From contig ADNK01000185.1 of NCBI GenBank assembly GCA_000320545.1, forward strand, positions 1 through 30,154: a DNA stretch of 30,154 nucleotides. The letters run 5' to 3'. A model generated the notes under the pieces. That model was given only the letters and a program-made list of their open reading frames with translations, was not told the origin of the DNA and did no database searches. Below are positions 1 to 10,161 of the stretch, one piece after another (the stretch's first letter is position 1; each line of letters begins with the position of its first letter). This DNA is from Bigelowiella natans CCMP2755. Lineage: Eukaryota; Cercozoa; Chlorarachniophyceae. The translations under genes and the position numbers were made by a program.

Positions 1-147
1 CCCCCCCCCCCCCCCCCTGGGACGCGCTTATTCTTTCGGTTTAATATACCCACGCCTATTCTTTTGAACAACACACAGAAAAATTTTCTTACCCAGGGCG
101 TTTCCGAGGTTGATTTCCATTGTTTTTTAACTTTATGTCCCCCCCCC

Positions 148-186
<39 letters not shown>

Positions 187-216
187 GCTATTACATATAT
201 TAACATAAATGTAATT

Positions 217-271
<55 letters not shown>

Positions 272-501
272 TGTGATCCATTCAACAGAAACTAGGTTTT
301 AAGCACGAGAGCTTCGACTCGGTTCACAAGCATCATGTGTTTAGCTTGGAAACACAAGGTAAAAGCGCTCAAAAGAGAGGAAGGAGAAGAGAGTAGGGGA
401 AAGGGGGGGGGGGGGAGAGAAGAAGAAGAAGAGGGAGAAAATAGCGAAAAGAAATGCGAAAGGAAAATTATCGAGGCGTTCAGTATAGATGTTAGGTAGA
501 T
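1..501. repeat. Microsatellite-rich left edge
   Basis: The window opens with a run of 17 C. A C-run/(CA)n/(TA)n compound repeat lies at about 139-186, a (CT)n then (GT)n compound at 221-275, and a 13-G run at about 403-415 inside a purine-rich stretch. I see no supportable gene here. The short open frames on both strands are translations of the repeats. Confidence 0.85.
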
Positions 502-1441
502 ATGCACGAAGCATGGATGAAATTCGTTCCCAGAAAGTCTCTGGAAAAGCGTCTCATTAGATTCAAGCATTTGCATCGATTCATATTTATTTTCGAACAA
601 TGCACTGATAGTGCCTATCAACCATCAAGTTATGAAACCAAATTACTTCTTGTAGCGAATAACAGCACGTTGTTGCGAGCAGGGGCCGTGGAGAGTCGCA
701 AGTTGTTCCAAAAATTTGAGGATTTACGCGGTGAATTCTTCGATTTACTCGAGGACGGTGTCATGAAGAACCGGCTGCGTTTGGAGACGTGAGTAATAGC
801 GGGAGCTGTGCGCAATGCAATCGAAGAGATAATACGCGGTGTTAAAATGAGTTTGTATGTTATGTGCTATCAACGTTTTGTTCAGATTTCCCCTCCCGAT
901 GAAACCTACGGTGTTAGTGTCCTCGTCGGACGTAAAGGAAATGCGGGAGGCGTGCGAGAAAAAACTGTCTAGCAAACGTGCTGCCGCGAGAGACAACTTG
1001 GCCAATTCAATTAGGTAAGATATAGTGTCATCGACATATCGGCTGCAGGAGTTTTAAACTAATGATGTCTTTCATGAAAAAAGTATGAGATCACAGCAGG
1101 TTTCTCACGGTGTTGCTGCCCTCATACCCAACAGTAAAACAAGCGATAGACTTCGTAAGGCGGAAGAATGCGGCGACAGGTAAAACAGAAAGTTTCTCGG
1201 CGCCCAGTGAACTAAGAACACACACACATACACACACACTCATTTGATCATATTTTCATCAACCATTTTTTGTGGCAACCATTCATGCAGTGCTTCCGAG
1301 CGTAGATTCTCCCAATTCTTGAGAAGACTGGGAAAACGGGCGGCCAATAATGATAAGAAGTGGGATGATGAGACACGGAGAGTCGGAGAAGCACTATCAA
1401 AGTTTGCTAAAATGTTTTGCACCATTACATCTACAGCCTAA
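502..1441 (+). CDS. Unknown helix-rich basic protein, four exons
   Basis: Exons 502-788, 886-1014, 1135-1179 and 1291-1441 join in frame to a protein of 203 residues ending in TAA. Donors are GTGAGT, GTAAGA and GTAAAA; acceptors are TTCAG, CAACAG and ATGCAG. ATG 502 is chosen because a stop in the same frame lies at 493. The product is rich in Lys, Arg, Glu and Leu. Residues from about 60 on (KLFQKFEDLRGEFFDLLED, then DRLRKAEECGD and RFSQFLRRLGKRAAN) look like long amphipathic helices, possibly coiled coil. There is no signal peptide, membrane segment or motif I recognise, so I assign no function. An alternative acceptor at 1099 would give a longer third exon and a short different C-terminus ending at 1322. 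I prefer the 1134 acceptor because it opens the longer last exon. Confidence 0.62.
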
Positions 1442-2497
1442 TATGTTTCCGCATCAATTTCTCGATTACACTCGTGTCCGAAAAATGCATTATCACATCA
1501 CGTTTCCTCGTCTTTGTGCCATTTACTGACGGAATCGAATCAACGGGTAGCTACAGTAGCTAGATGCAATATCATGCAACTCATCCATGTGCATGCGCTA
1601 TGGCTAGCTACTCTGGGATGGTTGTAGTTGCGTTTCGGCGCAGGATGGGTGCAAGCTGCATCTCTGCAGCACGCCCGCCATCGCGATGTCTCGCATGCGC
1701 TGGCATGCACCGGCGATGAAAAATGATCGTGTCATGAGAATTTTGCATCGATCCATTTCTGCGCAGCATGACCCGCGGGCTGCGCTAGCCCGCGATGTAG
1801 CGACGATGCGTAGCCTCAGCTCCAAAGCTGAATGACTGCATGCACTGCAATTGCGACCCTCAGTCTAGCAGTGCCAGAACAGACAAACCAAACGACAATG
1901 CTCACGTGACGCAAACGTCAGCTGCCGCGTGTTGCAGCCTGTCTAGCTGTGCAGAATGATTGACAAGCTAGCAAGCCAGCTAGCTAGCCAGAGAGACTTG
2001 TGTTTGTGACTGACTTCCACTACACCTTCCACAGCTAGACAGCACCAGAGCACACTGCAGCATGTGCACAGTGCGCGCATGCTAGCTGGCATGCAGCATG
2101 CCAGCTAGCCAGCATGACAACATTGCAAACAAAAGGATCCGTGGTTGTGGGTCATCATTCGACCATTGCGACTGTTGTGATGCGCTTGGCAGAGACAAGC
2201 CTTGATGAAAAAGACCAAACGAGCAAGCGCTCGGTCCTGCAACGCGGCACGTGTCTAGGTGTGCCTGTCTGCAGATGGAATCCGTCTCACATCCATCTCA
2301 AAGCTGCAACTTGCTGGCTTGCTTCCGGCTGCTTGCATTCCACAGACGATGAAGAAAAAAATTCTGCCATTGTGCAAGTCGCAACGTCAAAATCCTCTGT
2401 ATTTTACGTTATTTCCCGTTCCTTTTCTTGCCTCCGAATGGAGTTGCCGTGAGGAGACCCGCGCCGTGTATGAGAGCGTGATCCGAAGCGTGTCCAC
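1442..2497. other. Spacer with CTAG/CATG-rich island
   Basis: This is the gap between the first gene and topoisomerase I. From about 1555 to 2112 it is crowded with GCTAGC, CTAGCTAG, GCATGC and TGCATGC words; I count 11 CTAG there against about 2 expected by chance. It includes a 29-base hairpin at 2081-2109. From 2113 to about 2640 the sequence changes to CA/TG-rich DNA with overlapping open frames in two forward frames (2114-2452 and 2259-2648). These have no recognisable protein features, and I do not call them genes. Confidence 0.7.
2081..2109. repeat. Near-perfect 29-base palindrome
   Basis: GCTAGCTGGCATGC (2081-2094) is followed by a single A (2095) and then by its exact reverse complement (2096-2109). 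The 14-bp arms have no mismatch. Either strand could form a hairpin or cruciform. It sits in the CTAG/CATG-rich island upstream of topoisomerase I. Confidence 0.95.
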
Positions 2498-3366
2498 ATG
2501 CGATCTTGCCATGCTCGACTCCAGGTTCATGTTCCACAGTTGCAGGCCCATTGCATCGCCGTGCATCCGAGGACTTTGGCCAGAAGCAGACCTCGCGTCG
2601 TCAGCTGCAACAAGCGTGCGTCTAGCTCATCGACGCTTGAGGCTCTAAAATGCTATCTTCCGGATGGAAGGTGGGAGATGAGGGAGTACGAGATTCGTGA
2701 GCCAGTTCCTCTGAGTATTGATGATGGTCGGCGTCCTTGTGACCCCAAGGAGAAAGAAGCACGCCGGAAGAAGGATGATGACATGAAGAAATGGAGTCAT
2801 CAGTTAGAACACAATGGCCTCATGCTTGCCCCAGAGTATCAGCCTCATGGAGTTCGTCCATTATATGAGGGGGTCGCTGTGGAGCTCAATACGCCAGCAG
2901 AGGAGATGGCCACGAAGTGCGTGTGACACCATGGAAAACCGGACTTTTCTGAATCTTTTATGGCCTTCTTTGTGAAGATTTTAAGCAAGCTATTTCCATA
3001 ACAATGCATCATCATCAAAGAGCAAGCTTCTTCCCTTTCTCCTTTTTTGCCTCCTTTTTCACACACTGATTCATCGGTGCTGCTTAGATTCGCGGAGATT
3101 CTGTTCTCTGAGCAGCAGGGCGCCACCTCCCGGTATTCGGAGAGCCCTGTCTTTCGGAAGAACATGTTTGAAGACTGGAAAGTCATTCTTGGTATGGAAT
3201 ATATAGTATGGGGGGTAGCAGTAGTATTTGTAAGAGGCGGGGCTGTTGCTTTGTATGGCGCAGCGTAAAGAGCGACTTGCGTCATCGAAGCTCAGGCTGT
3301 TTCCTCTGATGTATTCTGGCCTCAGTTATACGATTGCGTTTTTAAATCAGCCTCTTTATCAATAAT

Positions 3367-3427
<61 letters not shown>

Positions 3428-6049
3428 TGTGTGCTTCTACAGGCCAGGACCATCCAATTGAGTCGCTGGATCTCGTTGATTTCCAACCGCTTGTTGCCCT
3501 CCTGGAATCGAGGAAGGCTGAGCGCGATTCACGAACAAAGGAGGAGAAAAGGGCGCTACGTGAGGAGAAGAAACGAGAAAAGGAGATCTTAAACAGCATC
3601 TTTGGCTACGCTCTAGTCGACGGGATGTTGGAAAAGGTCGCTGGGTACATGGTGGAAGGGCCAGGATGGTTCCGAGGCAGAGGGGACCATAAAATGTCGG
3701 GCAGGTGGAAACGCCGACTGTATCCCCGGGATGTTGTCTTGAATATATGTGAAGGGGTTCCAGTGCCACGGCCGCCCATGCCATCGTCGATTTCATCGTC
3801 GTCGTCTCTGTGGAGGTGGGGAGGGGTGAGCCACAATCACAACGGAAGCTACATCGCGCGATGGAATGACCCAATAGCAGCTGTGGCTGGGAAGAAGAAG
3901 GACAAGTTCATCTTTCTTGATGCTACTAGCAGTGTTAAGGTAAGGGTGAGGAGGAGGAGGAGAGGAGGAGGGGTGATAGCGCATGATCGTATGATGGAGA
4001 GCGATCAAAATTTGTATCACGTCATTTCTATTCAGTGTCTCTGATGCACAGTAACCCTTTGGGGTACCATCCAATGCAGAGTGCGAGCGACCAAAACAAA
4101 TTTGAGACGGCTAGGAAGCTGCGAAACAAGATCAAAAACATCCGAAAAGACGTGCTGAAGAAGCTGTCGAGCCCTCACCCCGTGAGTGATGATTTGCGAT
4201 GGCACTGACAGATGATATGATGATTCATGAGGATGCGGGGTATTATGACTGCCATGCTAGTCTTTGTCAAAAACGACGCCATCGTATGGTGTTTGCCGTA
4301 ACGTGAGTCATTGCTCAGCATCACGATTGTTTTGGGAAATATGTTACAGCGTGAGAGGCAGATAGGAATATGCGCGTGGCTTATCGATCGACTGGCTCTT
4401 TCGTGTCGGAGGAGAGAAAGGGTTTTGCATGCCGTCGTGCTCTTCGTGTCGATTTCCTTTTTTCTCTTACAAAAGTAGCTGGTAGGCTTAGCACCTTTCA
4501 AAAAGGGCTCAGAGTCCGACAGTCAAATTAGAATATCGGCACTGAAACTCGCAACCCCGTAGTAGCAAGTCCTTGCTGACCATATTCCTTCCGACCCATC
4601 CGGTTCTCCCTCAGGATCCCGAAATCAGTGCGGACACTGTCGGTGTTTGTACGCTACGCGTCGAGCACATGTCCCTAACGACATCGATTAAGGGGGGGGG
4701 GGGGGGAGACCGACCCAGCAATAATAGCCTCGCTGCTGCTGCTACTGAATTCAACGATTCGGGTGATGCGGGAGGTAGAGAAGAGGGGTACTATTTGGCA
4801 TTAGATTTTCTTGGTAAAGATGCCATGCAATATACGCGGTCGGTGGAGGTGCCTAAAAAGGTCTTTGAGAGCCTGCAAAGCTGCTTCATAACGAGTGGGG
4901 GTGGTGCTGCTGCCGCTGCTACCGACGATACTGTCAAAGCGCATCATAAAGCCCCCAAAGACCAATTCTTTGAGTACGTGACGCCACAGATCTTGAACAA
5001 GTACTTCAAAGATCAAATGCCAGGACTCACAGCGAAGGTTGTAGTGTTTACGTATATTGACACATGCATGCAGGAAAAGAGAGAGAGAGCTGCTTGTATG
5101 TATTTGCAGAATGACCCTCAAATTTATTCAATAAACGCAATAAATATTGAATTTTCCCCAGCGTGTCTTTCCCACCCACCTGTTATGTTCGGGTCAAACA
5201 TTAACATTTTTAGTATCATGAGCATCGTCAGCATCATTAGCATCATCGCTACATCGCTACATCGCAGGTGTTTCGAACATACAATGCCTCGGCCCTTCTT
5301 CAGGTACATTTGCACCCGTGCAGTCTCACGAGCTTATTCTTCTACGCGATTGGTCTTAGATGAATAATCGTCTCGAAACCATCCTACCCATCTTATGTTT
5401 TAGGCGGAATTAGCAAGGCCTAGCTCCGAGACAGCTCGCTCAATTCTGGCACAGTTATCGAAGAAAAAGAGGAAGGGGGGGCAGACTTCAGCTCACGACA
5501 ACAGCAGCAGTAGCAGCAGTAGCAGCAGCACAGTAGGAATGGAAAAGAACTCCTCAGGTGCAAAGACCGCATCCTCGTCATCGAACAAAATCGGCGAGAG
5601 TAGATCAAAAGGCAGCAAGAAAAATACCAGCAGCACAACCACTACCAGTAGCATCGGCAGTCGGGAAGCTGCCGCCGATCGGAAATTACTCCGACAATAT
5701 TACGACTTTTGCCATAAGGAGGTAGCGGTCCTGTGCAACCATCTGAGGACGACTCCGAAGAGCTTCGACAAGAGCGTTTCCCGACTGAAGGAGAGGCTCA
5801 AATCACAGAAGTGGTGGCTGCAAATGCTGGAGATTGAACGAAACGAGGCCTTGTGCCACGAGACGACTCCAAGAGCAACTCGCAGGAATCGGAAGAACGA
5901 GCCAGCAGTCAAAAAGGCCCGCAGATTGGAAACGATCGATATGGCCATCCTCAAGCAAAGGAATGCGATATATACCTTGGAACGGCAAATTGACTTCAGG
6001 AAGCAAAGCAAAGAGGTAGAAGAGAGGCCAACACATATGCATGTGCATG

Positions 6050-6102
<53 letters not shown>

Positions 6103-6388
6103 GTGAGATAGAGAGGAGTGAAAAATGAGTGCTTTAACCATTCTCCTGGTCGTTTTCTTCTTCATTCATGCGGTTGCAACGTATTGCGCTATCTGCTTCC
6201 GACGATGATTTTACGTTGATTGTTGTCGCTAGATTGCACTGGGGACTTCGCGGACCAATTACATAGATCCACGAATAACCGTTGCTTGGTGCAAACGGAA
6301 TGATGTTCCTGTCGAACGCAGTTTTCCAAAGGCATTGCTGAGACGATTCGAATGGGCACTAGACACAAAGTCAAGCTTCAAATGGTAA
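2498..6388 (+). CDS. TOP1: DNA topoisomerase IB, nine exons
   Basis: Relaxes supercoils in nuclear DNA by transient single-strand cleavage through a 3'-phosphotyrosine. Exons: 2498-2916, 3088-3191, 3443-3939, 4080-4181, 4350-4421, 4615-5037, 5268-5303, 5404-6015, 6233-6388 (806 residues; the human enzyme has 765). Core landmarks in order: [80 protein letters not shown]+[20 protein letters not shown] and [14 protein letters not shown]. Catalytic residues, matched to human Lys532, Arg590, His632 and Tyr723, are Lys466, Arg542, His664 and Tyr765. The motif around human Arg488 is disturbed in exon 5 (separate entry). Insertions relative to human: a Gly/Ala-rich loop from a 15-G run in exon 6 and a Ser/Thr-rich linker in exon 8. 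The start is uncertain: ATG 2678 or 2774 are alternatives, or an upstream exon may exist, because 2498-2640 resembles the spacer. The usual long charged N-terminal tail is not visible. Confidence 0.96.
3371..3433. repeat. (CT)n-(GT)n compound repeat at TOP1 acceptor
   Basis: Forty bases of CT repeat are followed by about 23 bases of GT repeat. The tract ends eight bases before the acceptor AG at 3441-3442. It takes the place of the usual polypyrimidine tract of TOP1 intron 2. The same CT-then-GT order occurs at 221-275. Confidence 0.9.
4350..4421 (+). other. TOP1: TOP1 exon 5: catalytic-Arg motif out of frame
   Basis: This 24-codon exon reads in frame through IDRLAL, exactly as expected before the invariant LALRxGxEK motif. 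It then continues as SCRRRER. Shifting the frame by one base at the TTT run (4399-4401) gives R-V-G-G-E-K instead, which matches the family motif that carries human Arg488. That shifted frame would leave the exon in the wrong phase at the GG|GTTTTG donor unless one more G were present in the run at 4420-4422. Thus one extra T and one missing G together would explain the sequence while keeping the outer frame intact. The in-frame reading and the hidden motif are seen; a sequencing or assembly cause is inferred. Confidence 0.8.
4692..4706 (+). repeat. TOP1: 15-G run inside TOP1 coding sequence
   Basis: A run of 15 G lies in exon 6, encoding the end of a Lys codon and five Gly after TSIK. It sits in a species-specific loop between RVEH and LALDFLGKD. 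The number of G sets the frame for everything downstream, including the catalytic Lys, Arg, His and Tyr. A run this long is prone to polymerase slippage and to base-calling error. Confidence 0.9.
5268..5303 (+). other. TOP1: TOP1 36-base micro-exon carrying catalytic Arg
   Basis: The exon encodes only [12 protein letters not shown], between a CGCAG acceptor and a GTACAT donor, in phase 0 on both sides. The Arg is the equivalent of human Arg590. Because the exon length is divisible by three, skipping it would keep the frame but delete a catalytic residue. Confidence 0.9.
6053..6103. repeat. (CA)n-(CG)n tract in TOP1 intron 8
   Basis: About 36 bases of CA repeat continue into about 15 bases of alternating CG, ending in GTGAG. 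Alternating purine-pyrimidine DNA of this kind is known to favour left-handed helix. It lies just inside the donor of the last intron. Confidence 0.85.
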
Positions 6389-7258
6389 TTTTGTGCGCAG
6401 TTGAGTAGTGACTTGGGATATCAGCAGTATCATATTCGTGATGAAGTCGTCTACCCTGTACGAGAGCTTAGTAAGGCTGTTGGACTTTAAACTTATACTG
6501 TCTGCTGATGTTCTGCCGCGATGCGGTTTTGTACCCCAGCTAGCCAGTTACACCAGCCACCGTCGTTAGCGTACATGCTCACGGCTAGACGGCCATGGAG
6601 CAGAGCGGCGGAAGTCACGACATCTAGACATGGTGCAGCTTAGATGTGCCGTTGCTTTAACAATTTTGCTTGTATACAGCGCTCTTAAGTCATAATGAAT
6701 AGTTGTGCTTGATCCGCACGATATACTAGTATAGCGTGCCGCACAGATAAGCATCCCATTGCATAACACTAGAGCATGCGCGCGCAGGGAATGTCAGTCC
6801 AGCTAGCCAGGTCATTTTATTTTTTGCATCTAGACATATTGGTTGTTTGAGAACGAACTAGCGAAGCAAGTTAGCATGTGATGGAACAGCTGTTCGTTGC
6901 GTCCCATGCCGCTGATAACAATAGGTGCATTGCTGCACCATTCTAGCATTGTCCAGCTAGCTAGATTACATTGACCACATTTATACATTTGTAGCGCGTG
7001 CAGCAAAAGCAGTGCGTTTGCAAGCACGAAAGTTGCGTTAATGTCCCACCAAATATTAGGATGGGCGGTTTTTCCATGCATTGGAGCAATTCAATTTTTT
7101 CCTTCAATTTAGATATACTAAAATCAGCATCATCGCTCAGTGGCTCGAATAGCAACAGTGCGCGCTGGCTTACAATCAGACATTGGATGGGGTTTCATCG
7201 CTATGGATCGCGAGGTTTCCGAATTCCTAATTTTGTTTGGGGATAGATAAAAACGACG
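6389..7258. other. Tail-to-tail spacer with CTAG-rich island
   Basis: This gap separates the convergent ends of topoisomerase I and RNase H1. From about 6535 to 6990 I count 11 CTAG (about 2 expected), with several CCAGCTAGCC and TCTAGACAT words plus GCATGCGCGCGC at 6776-6785. I see no gene; the short open frames do not look like protein. Confidence 0.65.
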
Positions 7259-8542
7259 TTAGAAACGTTGTGCTGCTGCTGCGGACAAACCATCGATCAT
7301 CATTTTATCGATCATCATTGTGCATATGCCTACAAACGTGAGAGCCTCTGATGGAACGCGCATCAATATCATCAACACACCTGCTACAGCCAATCGATCT
7401 GCGGCCTCATTTCCAGGCTCCCCTGCATGGCCTTTGACCCACTGGAGGTGCACGTCACTCCGCTCTGAAAATAGATAGAATGGAAACTCTTTTTTAGCCG
7501 AAAGAGAGCGGATTTTCTCTTCGTCTAGAATTTTGGTGATGAAGAGAATTCAATCACGGCATACGCCTCCAACCTCTCGCAGAGGTCATCTGCTCGTCTA
7601 GTCGTCTCCATAGATCCTCATTCTGATGTAAATGAATGCTGATACTTCTACGCTTGCTTTTGTTTCTGCTGCGTTCTTTCGCGAAAGGGCAGGACATCCA
7701 AGTAAAGAGAAGAATGTGAGAAATAAAAAAACCTTCACTGCGTTCTTGCTCGCTGTTCTCCAACCGTTTGTTTTCCAGCTAATAAAGAATTCTTTCTTAG
7801 TGATTTCTACGAGACAGGTTCTATCCGCTACGCTGCGTAGCAGCTTATCACCGTGGCAGCCATTCCTTGTGGCCTTTCACGGTGTAGTTGCTGTCGCTCT
7901 TGATTACAACCGTTTTTGGAGGCTCTGGTGAATTAAAACGTCAAAAACCATAGACACAAAAACAATAATTTATTTCGAGCAACAGCAACGAATGGCTTAT
8001 TCGTCGCAGAGGCTGCGATATTTTTCTATTCCGTTAAATAACCTTTCTCCTCGGCTAACACCTCGAGCGCTCGAATCACCGCTAGCATCTCCGCCCTTTT
8101 CACAAATATAAATACATATTGTATCTATGCTCAGGATTCATCGTCATTACGGCACAGCTGATCCAGATTTTAAATTTGTATGTTGACCATGTGGGAAACC
8201 ACTCTAACGATTATCAGCATGTCTTTCGAATGAATATCTTAACCTTTGATTGGTTTGTAGGCGGCCAGGCAGAGCTTCCGATATATTCCTTGAGTCAGAC
8301 AGGCCGAAATATACACCCAAACCGGCCAGAGCGCTTCCCTGTCAAGGTGTAATTTTTAGCTGTTTCTTCAAAGTATTATATAAGAGTAGTGGAGAAGAGA
8401 TACCGTGCCATTTCCTTCACAAGCTCCATCAGTGTAGATGATCAGGCCTGGATTTGAGAGTGGGGTTTGAGATGGATGAGAGGGTGTTCGAAATGGGGAC
8501 ATCATACCATCCTTTGGAGTTGTTGTTGCTGCTGCTGATAAC

Positions 8543-8573
<31 letters not shown>

Positions 8574-9058
8574 TGCTAAAGTGTTTCTTCTGTGACACAG
8601 CTTTAGTGGCACAGTTCCGCACTGAGATTTGGCTAGCCTTTTTTATGAGACGAGATTTCAAGTTGAACCCTGACACTTTTGTACTGAAGACAGGCAGTCA
8701 AAAAGGAAAAGTCGTCAAAATTTACTGATCATCCACTCTTTAATTGCTACCTCATCTTCTTGTATCCTTCTCCGAATGCAAAGGCCTCTGCCTCTGCCCT
8801 GGATCGAAATTTTTTATAACGTGCACCAGGTACGCCTATCACGAGGGCCTAGAAAACAACTATGAATATGGTGGTTGTCTTTCGGACTTTAGAGGAAAGT
8901 ACCTGACACGCGGGCCAGCTCGGAACGATGCCTTTGAATCCGCTCTTCCCTTTTTGTCATTCATTAAAGAGTCATATTTCAGCAAGGATATGACTGTAAG
9001 TTTTCAAATCATATTTCCATGATGGCTAACCCCTTGCGATGGCGTAGTGAAAAGACAT
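7259..9058 (-). CDS. RNASEH1: Ribonuclease H1, hybrid-binding plus catalytic domain
   Basis: Cleaves the RNA strand of RNA:DNA hybrids. Reverse-strand exons in order: 9058-9031, 8949-8903, 8848-8751, 8683-8404, 8338-8244, 8095-8043, 7924-7852, 7778-7733, 7622-7574, then 7464-7381 plus 7278-7259, or 7464-7259 unspliced (290 or 324 residues; both reach the same TAA). Residues 3-55 are the hybrid-binding domain: YAIARGKSGFKGI, then VPSWPACQ and GARYKKFRSRAEAEAFAFG. Residues 60-135 are a Lys/Ser-rich linker with a poly-Ser run. The RNase H fold follows. The acidic residues match human Asp145, Glu186, Asp210 and Asp274: Asp143 (YTDGACEGNG), Glu185 (NQRAEM), Asp211 (IKSDSN) and Asp279 (GNEAADRLA). 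The histidine-loop His is His269 (VKGHAGEPG). With the hybrid-binding domain starting at residue 3, no mitochondrial presequence is visible, so a nuclear role is inferred. Confidence 0.96.
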
Positions 9059-9710
9059 TCCTCCTTGTTTATGAGGGACAGGCAAGAAGCCCTTCCTTGG
9101 TTCGATTTGGGTTCCGTTGCTTTTTTCACGGAATCCATGCCAATCCCGGTGTATTCGAGCAAAACCCCGCTAATACCAGGCGGTTAATGCTCCTGTAATT
9201 CTCTGTAAATCTCTGTGAAGTCTCTGGAACCAGTTTTTGTTGTCGCAGAGCAGAAACCCAATGTTTCAGGAACCAGCCTCAAAACCCGCCACACCCGACT
9301 CGTGCCAGGGATTTTCTTCACAATCCGAAATGGGGGTTGGATCAAGTTTGAAGGAAGATGACGTAAGGCAATTTGCAGATGGTGGTATTTTGGGGATTTT
9401 TTCCTGAGATGTCTGAATGCTGACCAGCAGCAGTCATAGAGAGAGAGAGAGACAAACATTGGAAACCTCTCCATTCAACAGGCGATCTTATTCATTGAAC
9501 TCTCACATCGTTTCCTCTCATGAAAATCCGGAATGTAATCCTTTGATATGAACTTTATATCTCTTGCTGTTGAAACACCCTTGTTCGTGAGCCGATTCGA
9601 AAACCATCCTGCAGTTCTCAGAGAGTTGAAATGGTTTTTGGCTCGGTCATGCATGAAAGTGGAAAGATAAATACCTCTCTCCTTTGGAACATAAATAGTC
9701 CTCGGACATA
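9059..9710. promoter_or_regulatory. Shared head-to-head promoter region
   Basis: About 650 bases separate the start codons of RNase H1 (-) and the ankyrin gene (+), so both promoters must lie here or nearby. An A/T-rich word CATAAATA at about 9690-9697 is just upstream of the ankyrin ATG, too close to be a classical TATA box. I see no CTAG-rich island and no long microsatellite. The open frame on the minus strand at 9184-9474 has no recognisable features. Confidence 0.5.
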
Positions 9711-10095
9711 ATGAATTGGGTTAAGCTTGGGAAGGTGGATAAGGTCAAGAAGGCAATTGAGAGTGGCACCTGCTCCGTGTACACGACCGACGGGTTCGGG
9801 TACACAATGCTAATGTGTGCGTCTCGATATGGCCATCTGGAGATTGTCAAGTTTCTGTTATCCAAGGGTGCAAACATGGTCAACGGAACCGACTACCACG
9901 GGTGGACAGCGCTCACAATGGCGGCGATGCAGGGCAATGTCGCCATCGTAAAGTATATCGTCGAGAACACAGATGCGGAGGTGGGTGTCGCGACGAATTC
10001 TTTTAAAGACTAACGCCTCTATTTGCTTGTAAATTTCTTCCACAATGTTTGGTAAACCTTTAATACAATAAAAACTTGTGTACACGCACACACAC

Positions 10096-10161
<66 letters not shown>

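Noticed and set aside
1-17. C run at the left edge as a telomere or tailing artefact
   Set aside because: It is a plain homopolymer with no telomere-type unit, and similar C and G runs occur throughout the window.
2259-2648. Plus-strand open frame of 129 codons upstream of TOP1
   Set aside because: It is out of frame with the TOP1 core, overlaps a second open frame and has no domain.
7259-7464. RNase H fragment as part of a retroelement
   Set aside because: It joins upstream exons to a full cellular RNase H1 with hybrid-binding domain, with no reverse transcriptase or integrase nearby.
8744-9022. Plus-strand open frame of 92 codons
   Set aside because: It is the antisense shadow of RNase H1 exons 2 and 3, which match the hybrid-binding domain on the minus strand.
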